From Shewanella canadensis (lineage in GTDB: Bacteria; Pseudomonadota; Gammaproteobacteria; Enterobacterales; Shewanellaceae): 64,000 nucleotides of DNA. Position numbers and translations under genes: made by a program. The stretch is taken from NCBI RefSeq assembly GCF_003966225.1, contig NZ_RXNU01000012.1, positions 62,001-126,000 on the forward strand, in the 5' to 3' direction. Within the stretch, counting starts at the first letter, position 1. Each line of letters starts with the position of its first letter. Positions 36,416 to 43,987 of this stretch are shown here, piece by piece. The notes under the pieces were generated by a model, which was not told where the DNA came from, did no database searches, and worked only from the letters and a program-made list of their open reading frames with translations.

Positions 36416-36804
36416 CACAGCGCCATCTCTATTGACGGAAAGGTCCCTATAGCTTCGGCCGTGACAAACAACCTCCATGTTTAAATGCCAGTTCGATATC
36501 CCTATCTCTCGCTCGGAGAGTTTCACTATGTGAAACCTCGCCATGCCGCCAACGCCCCCCTGCCGCATCTACACCTTAGTGTTTCCCTCTTCGAACTTAG
36601 TTTTATTGACAAACATGATTTCAACAATGCGCCTTGAATTGGATTCGCTGAGGAAGCTCTGAAACCTGCACTTTGAAGTAGAATGGGTATCGTTCATTTG
36701 TTAGAATCCACTCCTATTTTATGGCAACTGTATTTGCTGCCACACTCTGTTCGTACTGACTGTTTCGCACTGAGCATTCAAGTTTTACTATTTAAAGGCA
36801 GGCT
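36416..36804. other. Intergenic region with hairpin and dispersed repeat
   Basis: No gene is seen in these 389 bp. A small hairpin GTTTCAC-TAT-GTGAAAC is at 36520-36536, and a dispersed repeat copy lies at 36620-36690. The radical SAM gene promoter must lie in the remainder. Confidence 0.55.
36620..36690. repeat. Dispersed repeat, TTCAACAATGCGCCTTGAATT type
   Basis: A partial second copy begins at 63939 and runs off the right edge (TTCAACAACGCGCCTTGAATT). Its end (TTTGAAGTAGAATGGGTAT) also resembles the end of the repeats at 46198-46251 and 56361-56415, so these may be one broad family. Confidence 0.6.
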
Positions 36805-38739
36805 ATGACCGTTCTTCTAATGACTCCTCCTATGACCCAGCTGAATACGCCTTATCCGGCAACAGCCTATTTAACGGGTTTTTTACGCTCTCGAGGCTAT
36901 GAGGCGGTTCAGCGAGATCCTGCTATTGAGCTTTTCCTAGAGATGATGACAGCGCCTGCGCTGGAGATCATTCGTCAGCATGTGGAAGAAAACTTCGAGC
37001 ACCTTGAAGATGATGAGCTACCAGATGTTATCTTTAATTTTCTGGCTGAATTTGACCGTTACCACCAGACAGTTGAGAGTGCTATTCGCTTTTTGCAGGG
37101 CAAAGACCCAAGCCTTGCACTGCGTATTAACTCTCGCCGCTTTTTACCCGAAGGCCCAGCGTTTGACGCGATAGCTCAGATGGAAGAGGTATCCGGCGAT
37201 GTGTTGCAAGCGGCCTTTGGCAATTTAGGTGTACAAGATAAAGCTAAATATCTAGCGACGCTGTTTATTAATGATCTCTCAACCGTCATTACTCAGGGGG
37301 TTGATCCCTACTTTGAAGTGAGCCGTTATGGTGAGCAATTAGCGGCGGCCAACCCAAGCTTTGACAACCTCTACGATACCTTGATGGGCGAACCTAGTTT
37401 CAGCTCGGAAATTTTGGAACAATTGGTCGAGCAGTATCTGGAAGAAACTCAGCCTAGCGTAGTCGCGTTAACCGTGCCTTTCCCCGGCAATATGCTAGGC
37501 GCCCTGCGTATTGCGCAAACCTGTAAAGCCATCAATCCCGGTATTCCCATCGTAATGGGTGGTGGTTTTATCAATACCGAGCTGCGCGCGCTGAAGGACC
37601 CTAGAGTATTTGAGTTTGTCGACTTTATCTGTCTGGACGACGGCGAACGTCCTTTTATCACGCTGCTGGAGTACTTTGAAGGACAGCGTGAGATAGACTC
37701 ACTGATGCGAACCTATCTCCTCGCAGAGGATGAGAATGGGGAGGCCTACGTACACTTCAATGAAAATACAGAGCTCCAGGATATCCCACAAACTGATGTC
37801 GGTGCACCGGTATATGATGGCCTGCCACTGGGGGAATACCTCTCTTTGTGTGAAATGCTCAATCCGATGCACCGCATTTGGAGCGATGGACGTTGGAATA
37901 AACTGACCATAGCTCATGGCTGTTACTGGCGTAAATGCAGTTTTTGCGATGTCAGTCTGGACTATATCGACCGTTTTGATGCGGCTGGCGCCGACGTTCT
38001 GGTGGATAGGATCGAGCAACTAATCGAAGAAACCGGAGAGACAGGTTTCCATTTCGTAGATGAAGCCCTACCGCCAAAGCTTTTGTTTGCGATGGCAAAG
38101 CGGCTCATTGAACGCAATGTGGTGATCAGCTGGTGGGGCAATATCCGTTTTGAGAGGACATTTAGCCAAGCGCGTTGCCAGTTGCTGGCAGACTCCGGTT
38201 GTATCGCTGTTAGCGGTGGTCTTGAGGTGGCATCAGATCGTCTATTGAAACTGATGAAAAAGGGCGTGAGTGTTGAGCGGGTCGCACAAGTAACCAGATC
38301 CTTCAGTGATGCAGGTATATTGGTTCACGCCTATTTGATGTATGGCTTTCCAACACAAACCGAGCAAGAAACCGTTGATTCGCTGGAGATGGTGCGTCAG
38401 ATGATGAAGCAAGGTTGTTTCCAATCCGCCTACTGGCACCGTTTTGTGGCCACGATTCACAGCCCTATTGGCATAAATCCTGAAAAATTTGGTATCACGC
38501 TTGCTGAGCGCCCTGAGATCTTATTCGCTGAAAACGATGTGGACTTCACCGATCCAACCGGTACGGATCATGAAATGCTTGGCGAGGGGCTGCGTAAGGC
38601 GATCTACAACTATATGCACGGTATTGGCTTTGATCAGCCGATGAGCTTCTGGTTTAACCAACCTGTTGCACGCACTAAGATGAAAAAAGACCTGGTATCA
38701 AAAGCAATTAATAATCTCATCGCCAGCAATGAAGAGTGA
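36805..38739 (+). CDS. B12-binding-domain radical SAM protein with CX4CX2C cluster
   Basis: A 644-residue protein not assigned to a characterised enzyme. It starts VLLMTPPMTQLNTPYPATAYL, the usual opening of the cobalamin-binding class, and has a Rossmann-like stretch near residues 215-300 (VVMGGGFINTELR, CLDDGERPF). The radical SAM core follows, with cluster cysteines C373, C378 and C381 in GCYWRKCSFCD: spacing CX4CX2C rather than the canonical CX3CX2C. The region FVDEALPP, WWGNIRFER and GLEVASDRLLKLMKKG fit the barrel. It stands alone, so the substrate (perhaps a lipid, cofactor or methylated product) is unknown. Confidence 0.88.
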   Translation: MTVLLMTPPMTQLNTPYPATAYLTGFLRSRGYEAVQRDPAIELFLEMMTAPALEIIRQHVEENFEHLEDDELPDVIFNFLAEFDRYHQTVESAIRFLQGKDPSLALRINSRRFLPEGPAFDAIAQMEEVSGDVLQAAFGNLGVQDKAKYLATLFINDLSTVITQGVDPYFEVSRYGEQLAAANPSFDNLYDTLMGEPSFSSEILEQLVEQYLEETQPSVVALTVPFPGNMLGALRIAQTCKAINPGIPIVMGGGFINTELRALKDPRVFEFVDFICLDDGERPFITLLEYFEGQREIDSLMRTYLLAEDENGEAYVHFNENTELQDIPQTDVGAPVYDGLPLGEYLSLCEMLNPMHRIWSDGRWNKLTIAHGCYWRKCSFCDVSLDYIDRFDAAGADVLVDRIEQLIEETGETGFHFVDEALPPKLLFAMAKRLIERNVVISWWGNIRFERTFSQARCQLLADSGCIAVSGGLEVASDRLLKLMKKGVSVERVAQVTRSFSDAGILVHAYLMYGFPTQTEQETVDSLEMVRQMMKQGCFQSAYWHRFVATIHSPIGINPEKFGITLAERPEILFAENDVDFTDPTGTDHEMLGEGLRKAIYNYMHGIGFDQPMSFWFNQPVARTKMKKDLVSKAINNLIASNEE

Positions 38740-38823
38740 TCAGTAGTTTGGAGCCATCAGCTGTTAAAAGCCATCAGCTGTTCAATCATTAGAGTCAGGT
38801 GAATACCAATAGATTTAATCTAT

Positions 38824-38860
38824 AAAAAAGGTCACTTTCTTTTTCCTGAAGAAAGTGGCC
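38824..38860 (-). terminator. Minus-strand terminator 0.5 kb past DUF3192 gene
   Basis: Read leftward, GCCACTTTCTTC and GAAAGTGACC form a stem followed by T6. It could end a long 3' tail of the DUF3192 mRNA or an unrecognised small RNA. Confidence 0.6.
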
Positions 38861-38863
38861 TCA

Positions 38864-38905
38864 TACCAATCGGTATAAACAGGTGATCGCTCAGCGACAG
38901 TTAAC
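38864..38905. repeat. Solo terminal repeat of the 5665-5950 element
   Basis: ATACCAATCGGTATAAA followed by GGTGATCGCTCAGCGA closely matches the left end of that element (ATACCAATCGGTATAAA, then GGTGTGGTCACTCAGCGA). Confidence 0.65.
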
Positions 38906-39139
38906 CGGGTCACAGTTAACCGGGTCAGAGTAAAATTTAGCTGTGTATATAACCCTGTGTCATTTTCGAAAACAGAAATAACATATGATCCAACCTTTGG
39001 CTCAAGCTTTTGCATGTCAAAATGCTATGAAACCAGAGTTGACGAAATCACGAGTCAACTCACTTTGGGGCAAAAGTGAGTTTAAAAGCTTTAGCAACAT
39101 AGCCAAACCGGAGAGAAAACCTTCTTGTGAACAACCCAG

Positions 39140-39260
39140 TGTAGATGCGTCTGCGAGCTTCCAAAACATGGACGTTTTGGTAGAGCCCACATGGAAGTGT
39201 TCACGGCGACTCGCAGAAGTATCTGCACATTCAGCTCACCGCAGGCGTTAGATAACAATG
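39140..39260. repeat. Nested palindromic sequence, probable structured repeat
   Basis: CTGCGAG (39151-39157) pairs with CTCGCAG (39210-39216) and encloses a hairpin CCAAAAC / GTTTTGG (39161-39180). A continuous 88-codon frame crosses it (38985-39251) but has no ribosome site and its composition looks non-coding. It resembles structured intergenic repeats of Shewanella (from memory; not verified here). Confidence 0.5.
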
Positions 39261-39354
39261 AAGGTACGACCTTCAAACAAACTATCCAATACCAACTTAG
39301 CCAGAAGCTAAATCAGAAAATGTAATCAGCCTTCATTCGAAGGCTATCAAGCTA

Positions 39355-39768
39355 TCAGATGTCGTTATTGCTACTGTTAGTGATACTAGTATTATTTGGG
39401 GTCAGATACTCTTGGTAGGAAGCATCTCCCCAGGCGATCAGTTTTTGATCTCTGAACAGTAGAGGCGTGCACTCATCTCTGGTTGTTTCACCATCCGACT
39501 TGGTATGGTGAGTTCGATAGAAGAGTACCTGTAATGTCGACTCGTTAGCCATTTTTGCTTCGGAGAAATCCGCCTTCCCCATAAGCGATTTTATCTGTGT
39601 GATTGATTGGCCTATCGATATTTCTGTCAATTTTGCATTGATGTAAGCCTGTCTGTCTTCCCAGTCCATCTCATCTACAGTGGGCTCATAGACGAGTACC
39701 ACTACGGCAACAAAGGCGAGGTAAGCAGCAAAAATAGAACCGACTATAACGGGGAGTTTAGATTTCAT
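39355..39768 (-). CDS. DUF3192 family membrane-anchored protein
   Basis: A 137-residue protein with an N-terminal membrane anchor or signal (about 5-27) and a small periplasmic domain. The motifs ISIGQSITQIKSLMGKADFSEA and LFYRTHHTKSDGETTRDECTPLLF place it in DUF3192, a family common in Vibrio and Shewanella with an SmpA/BamE-like look. Function unknown; an envelope role is inferred. Its upstream gene xni is on the same strand 180 bp away. Confidence 0.82.
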   Translation of the reverse strand: MKSKLPVIVGSIFAAYLAFVAVVVLVYEPTVDEMDWEDRQAYINAKLTEISIGQSITQIKSLMGKADFSEAKMANESTLQVLFYRTHHTKSDGETTRDECTPLLFRDQKLIAWGDASYQEYLTPNNTSITNSSNNDI

Positions 39769-39948
39769 TGGTACGACTGATCCTTGGTATTAACGCAAAC
39801 AATTTCGATTTCAGACTAACACTCACTAACTCTTACTAATATAAATCATAGTAAATCATAAATCAGTCAGATGTAATAAGATACCCTCTCAGCTGTAGTT
39901 GGTGAACTACAAATAAGTAACTTAATGTTTACATTCGTCGGGGGGAGG

Positions 39949-40716
39949 CTATGCATTCGGATTAGGTAGCCTGAACTGGCTCAGGTTTATATTCAGCGGA
40001 ATATCGGTCTGCAGTTGAACTAATTTATAACTCAACCTTGCCATCTGTTTGCCAGCTTCGAGTTTCTTAGCTTGCTTGGCCCCAATTTTATCCAGCGACG
40101 CATAGATATTGGCCAGTGAACGAAATGTTCTTAACAGCTCGATGGCTGACTTGGGCCCAATTCCTGGCACCCCGGGTATCTTGTTTCCGCTATCACCGGC
40201 TAAGGCAAGATAGTCGATAAACTGTGAGTGCTCTACACCCAACTTCTCCTCCCTCTCTTCAATCGTTATGTAATGCTGATTGAAATGATCCCACCTTTGA
40301 ATATAGGGATCACTGAGTTGAGTAAATCCCTTATCGGTGGATACTATGATGGCCTTGCCACCATTGGCGACCAATTTACTCGCTAAGGTCGCGATAACAT
40401 CATCGGCTTCTGATGCCGCATCAATTGAGTTAAAGCCTTGCGCTGCAAGGTATGACTTAAGGGCTGGTAGGGTGTTTGACAAGGCTTCCGGCATAGGCTT
40501 GCGGCCTTTCTTATAGTCCTCAAAGAGGTGTTTTCGCCATGACAGTTCATCACCATCCCATACGACTGCAACATGGGTTGGCTGGTGGTATTTAACCAGC
40601 TTCTTGCAAGCCGAGCCTACCCGAATATCGAGTCCATTTACGTCGTTTTCATTGGGTTGTGCCGCATGCATTCGGCGAACCAGGTTCATGCCATCAATTA
40701 TTAAAAATGTGTTCAT
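39949..40716 (-). CDS. xni: Flap endonuclease Xni (exonuclease IX)
   Basis: A 255-residue FEN-family nuclease. Acidic metal ligands are visible in IIDGMNLVRR, WDGDE, EADDVIATLA and the DKGFTQL to LAGDSGNKIPGVPGIGPKSA region, the last being the helix-hairpin-helix DNA-binding motif. Xni is the shorter paralogue of the DNA polymerase I 5' nuclease and lacks part of the metal site in E. coli. Proximity to ppnN (same strand, 112 bp) matches gammaproteobacterial order. Confidence 0.93.
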   Translation of the reverse strand: MNTFLIIDGMNLVRRMHAAQPNENDVNGLDIRVGSACKKLVKYHQPTHVAVVWDGDELSWRKHLFEDYKKGRKPMPEALSNTLPALKSYLAAQGFNSIDAASEADDVIATLASKLVANGGKAIIVSTDKGFTQLSDPYIQRWDHFNQHYITIEEREEKLGVEHSQFIDYLALAGDSGNKIPGVPGIGPKSAIELLRTFRSLANIYASLDKIGAKQAKKLEAGKQMARLSYKLVQLQTDIPLNINLSQFRLPNPNA

Positions 40717-40827
40717 CGTGCCTATTTTTCAAGTGAGTTAAATCAGATGCTGTGGCTGTTGAGATAGGTTATTGTCATTTTATCAATCAGGCCATCGGCC
40801 TGCTCACTGCCGATAGCCTAATATAGG

Positions 40828-42180
40828 CTAAGTATTGATTTTGTAACAGGGGACGTATTCGGTTCCCGGTAACTTCATTCTTTGCTGTTTAACGAATTCA
40901 CTCAATAGCTTATCCAATAATGCCATCAGGTTGGGATCGCCTTTTATTTCAAAGGGACCCTCTTTCATCACACTCCTGATGGTTTCCATTTTAACATTAC
41001 CGGCGACAATACCGGAAAAGGCCCTGCGGAGATTCGCCGCCAGTTCGGCCTTATTGGATTGATAGTGTAAGTTCAGATTCCCCATCATCTCGTGAGTCGG
41101 GATAAAGGGGAGTTGAAATTCCGGCTCAATCTTGAGCGACCAGTTGTATTGATAGGAGTCTCCGGAGACTTTACGATGATCTTTTATCACATCCATGCCA
41201 TGGCTCATGAGCCTTGCTACCCGAACCGGGTCATCGATGACGATCTCATATTTGCTCTGGGCCTCATCACCTAACGTTGCGGCAATAAACTCATCGATTC
41301 TCATGAAGTATTCGGCACTCTCTTTAGGCCCTGTTAATACTAACGGGAAAGGCATCTCCTCATTTTCTTTGTTAAGCAGTATGCCTAACAGATACAACAG
41401 CTCTTCGGCCGTCCCGGCGCCACCGGGAAAGATCACTATGCCATGTCCGAGCCTGACGAAGGCTTCTAAACGTTTCTCAATATCGGGCAGTATGACAAGC
41501 TCATTGACGATCTGATTTGGCGGCTCAGCCGCAATAATGCTTGGCTCCGTGAGTCCGATATAGCGTGCCTGGCTGATGCGTTGCTTCGCATGACCAATGG
41601 TCGCGCCTTTCATAGGCCCTTCCATGGCTCCGGGTCCGCAACCCGTGCATATATTCATCTCTCTCAGACCAAGCTCATACCCTACTTCTCGGGTGTATTG
41701 AAATTCGTTGGCATTGATGCTGTGTCCACCCCAACAGACCACAACGTTTGGATCTTCGAAGGGGATAACCTGTCCATTACGTAATATGTCGAAGACAACA
41801 TTAGTGACGTGGCTGGAGTTCGTTAAATTAATGTGTCTGAGGTTTTCATACTTATCACTGAGATAGACAATGTCTCTCAGTACGGCAAAAAGGTGCTCCT
41901 GAATGCCTGCTATGATCTTGCCATCGACGAAGGCTTCTTCCGGCGGATTTACCAGTTCGATTTTAATGCCGCGTTCACGGCGTAAGACATTAATATTAAA
42001 GCTACTGAACTGTTTGAAGAGGTCTTCGGCATTATCGCCCTGAATACCCGAGGCGAGTACTGCGAGGGAACAGTTGCGAAAAAGTTGGTAGAGCTCGCTT
42101 TTGGCACTTTGTTTGACACGATCGACTTCGAGTTGAGAAAGCTGATCCATGCTTCCTCTTGGGCTTACTTTTACTATCAT
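40828..42180 (-). CDS. ppnN: Nucleotide 5'-monophosphate nucleosidase PpnN (YgdH)
   Basis: A 450-residue LOG-family enzyme very close to E. coli PpnN in plan. The start MIVKVSPRGSMDQLSQLEVD is preferred because AAGGAG lies 7 nt upstream; an earlier in-frame codon is not supported. The active motif PGGAGTAEELLYLLG near 250 and GCGPGAMEGPMKGA near 180 define the family. It splits nucleoside monophosphates into base and ribose 5-phosphate and in E. coli is controlled by (p)ppGpp. Confidence 0.95.
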   Translation of the reverse strand: MIVKVSPRGSMDQLSQLEVDRVKQSAKSELYQLFRNCSLAVLASGIQGDNAEDLFKQFSSFNINVLRRERGIKIELVNPPEEAFVDGKIIAGIQEHLFAVLRDIVYLSDKYENLRHINLTNSSHVTNVVFDILRNGQVIPFEDPNVVVCWGGHSINANEFQYTREVGYELGLREMNICTGCGPGAMEGPMKGATIGHAKQRISQARYIGLTEPSIIAAEPPNQIVNELVILPDIEKRLEAFVRLGHGIVIFPGGAGTAEELLYLLGILLNKENEEMPFPLVLTGPKESAEYFMRIDEFIAATLGDEAQSKYEIVIDDPVRVARLMSHGMDVIKDHRKVSGDSYQYNWSLKIEPEFQLPFIPTHEMMGNLNLHYQSNKAELAANLRRAFSGIVAGNVKMETIRSVMKEGPFEIKGDPNLMALLDKLLSEFVKQQRMKLPGTEYVPCYKINT

Positions 42181-42289
42181 AGCAACTCCTTGGCAGTGAC
42201 CGGAGTTCAAGGATGTGTTGTAAGGGCACCTTTAACGAGAGGTGACAAGCCTGATTTTCTATATAGAAAGCGTGTTAGATAAAATTGGC

Positions 42290-43846
42290 TTACACGTCGA
42301 TGATAACTCTGTCTCTGCTTTCATGTTTAGCTCGGTAGAGTGCTGCATCGGCTCTTTCAAACGTTTCATTGATAAGCTCATTTTCTAAAATTTGTGCAGC
42401 ACCTATAGATACTGTAACTGTAATTCTCTGATTTTTAAACTTAAAAGGAATACTTTTTACTTTTTCCCTTACTCGGTTTAAAAGGTGATCAATATCTTCG
42501 GCATTGACATCCGGGATGATAAGTACGAACTCTTCACCACCGTAACGTGCTACAAACTCTGTATCTCTGAGTGAGTTTTTTAGTGCCATTGCAATGACTT
42601 GCAGGGTTTTATCACCGGTACTGTGACCAAAGCTGTCATTGATGGTTTTGAAGTGATCGATGTCGGCGACAGCAACCCACAGAGGGAGTTTTTGGCGCTG
42701 AAAATTACGAAACTCTTGATCCATTCTCTCTTCGAGTGCCGCACGGTTAGGTAGCTGAGTTAATGAATCGAGCAGGTTGAGCTTCTGTTGCTCGAACAGA
42801 CGCTCCTTGTAGGTATTGGCTTCTTTACTTAGGTCATTAAGCTCTTTACGCATCGTCTCCATCGACTTTCGAAGCAGTGTCTGTTCGCGTTCTTCCAGTG
42901 CTTCCTTGCGCCCCAAGGCGGTGCGAATAGAGGCTAGCTGCTCCGTGACCTGAGATTTAAGACTATGAATGTCATCGATATCAATAATGGCTTCACCGAC
43001 ATCATCAACTCTTGAGTTTATCTCACGGTTTAGCTGTTTCTTTAACTGAAAACTGCGTTGGGTATTGTTGTATGAGTCGGTGACGACTTCCCTGACCGCA
43101 GACAAGGCATCATTGAGGGCGAATAAAAACTCTTGAGAAGCCGATTTTTCACGTGCAATATTATCAAGGAGTAGAGACAGAATGACTTGATAAGAGTCGA
43201 TTAAGCTATCGACTTCGATCTCATTAGAGAGGGTTTCTTTGATAACGAGTACTTGATCACGCTGATCTTTTCTAAATTCTACCTCGGAGATCATATGTGC
43301 CAGCTCATGGGCCAGCTGTCTATGCTTAGGCAGAACAACGAGCTTATCACCTTGAGCTAGCTGCTCTTGTAATATGCTTTCATAAAAGCCAACCAGTTGT
43401 TCTACTTTCGGGATATAGTCCCAAAATGTATGAAAAGGCTTGGCGAGATCTTTCTTATAGTAGTTGATCTCTTTCTTTACTTTATCCGGTACCGACTCAA
43501 CCCTTTGGATCTGTCTGATGACGCGAGACAGGCTAGCACGGCTATCTTCGAGTTGTACCATGACATGGTTGTACTGTTGCTTAAGTAGTTGCTCTACTTC
43601 AACAAGCTCAGGGAGGGATTCTTCGATATTGTCAGCATTGCAGAGCTGGTGTCTCAATTTGGCCAGTTTATTATCTAACTCAAGGCTTTGTCCTTTACAG
43701 GCAAGGCTCAAGTGACCGATAAATTGCAGAAGTGTGTGCAACTTTTCATTGTTCTCTTCTGTCATGTCATCGAGAGCAACCTTTGCAGAATGGAGCTTTT
43801 GCTTTAATAAGCTAAGTTGAGATGTGCTCGCCATCGAATCCTTCAT
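42290..43846 (-). CDS. Coiled-coil diguanylate cyclase
   Basis: A 518-residue soluble protein. Residues about 1-340 are mostly helical with long coiled coils and contain no recognised sensor. A GGDEF domain follows: DSLTQLPNRAALEERM near 355, then RYGGEEF near 434, an intact cyclase site. The upstream I-site position reads RDTE, not RxxD, so product inhibition may be weakened. It makes cyclic-di-GMP from GTP. ATG at 43834 (MASTSQ) with AAGGA just before it is an alternative start. It lies 140 bp downstream of the TPR/eroded-GGDEF gene on the same strand. Confidence 0.9.
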   Translation of the reverse strand: MKDSMASTSQLSLLKQKLHSAKVALDDMTEENNEKLHTLLQFIGHLSLACKGQSLELDNKLAKLRHQLCNADNIEESLPELVEVEQLLKQQYNHVMVQLEDSRASLSRVIRQIQRVESVPDKVKKEINYYKKDLAKPFHTFWDYIPKVEQLVGFYESILQEQLAQGDKLVVLPKHRQLAHELAHMISEVEFRKDQRDQVLVIKETLSNEIEVDSLIDSYQVILSLLLDNIAREKSASQEFLFALNDALSAVREVVTDSYNNTQRSFQLKKQLNREINSRVDDVGEAIIDIDDIHSLKSQVTEQLASIRTALGRKEALEEREQTLLRKSMETMRKELNDLSKEANTYKERLFEQQKLNLLDSLTQLPNRAALEERMDQEFRNFQRQKLPLWVAVADIDHFKTINDSFGHSTGDKTLQVIAMALKNSLRDTEFVARYGGEEFVLIIPDVNAEDIDHLLNRVREKVKSIPFKFKNQRITVTVSIGAAQILENELINETFERADAALYRAKHESRDRVIIDV

Positions 43847-43987
43847 TGATAATCACGTCCTACTTGGTCCAGACAAAAAGTGAGCGATACTTGGATTTTA
43901 ACTCAAATAAGTAACATTCATGGTATAGCAATCCCTTTGGAGTGCAAATCTCATTTGTGAAATCGAGAGATATACTAACCATTTTAA

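Larger units (their letters stand above)
38740..39354. other. Repeat-rich intergenic region
   Basis: No convincing gene in 615 bp. It holds a short tandem repeat (AGCCATCAGCTGTT twice, 38751-38782), a hairpin with a minus-strand U run (38824-38860), a solo end of the MITE-like element (38864-38905), a tandem ACAGTTAACCGGGTC pair (38897-38925) and a structured repeat (39140-39260). Confidence 0.6.

Noticed and set aside
38985..39251. 88-codon open frame on the + strand
   Set aside because: No ribosome site, odd composition, and it runs across a nested palindromic repeat; better explained as non-coding structured sequence.
39240..39262. Possible integron attC site (GTTAGAT)
   Set aside because: No matching complementary core site at the other end and no integron gene in the window.
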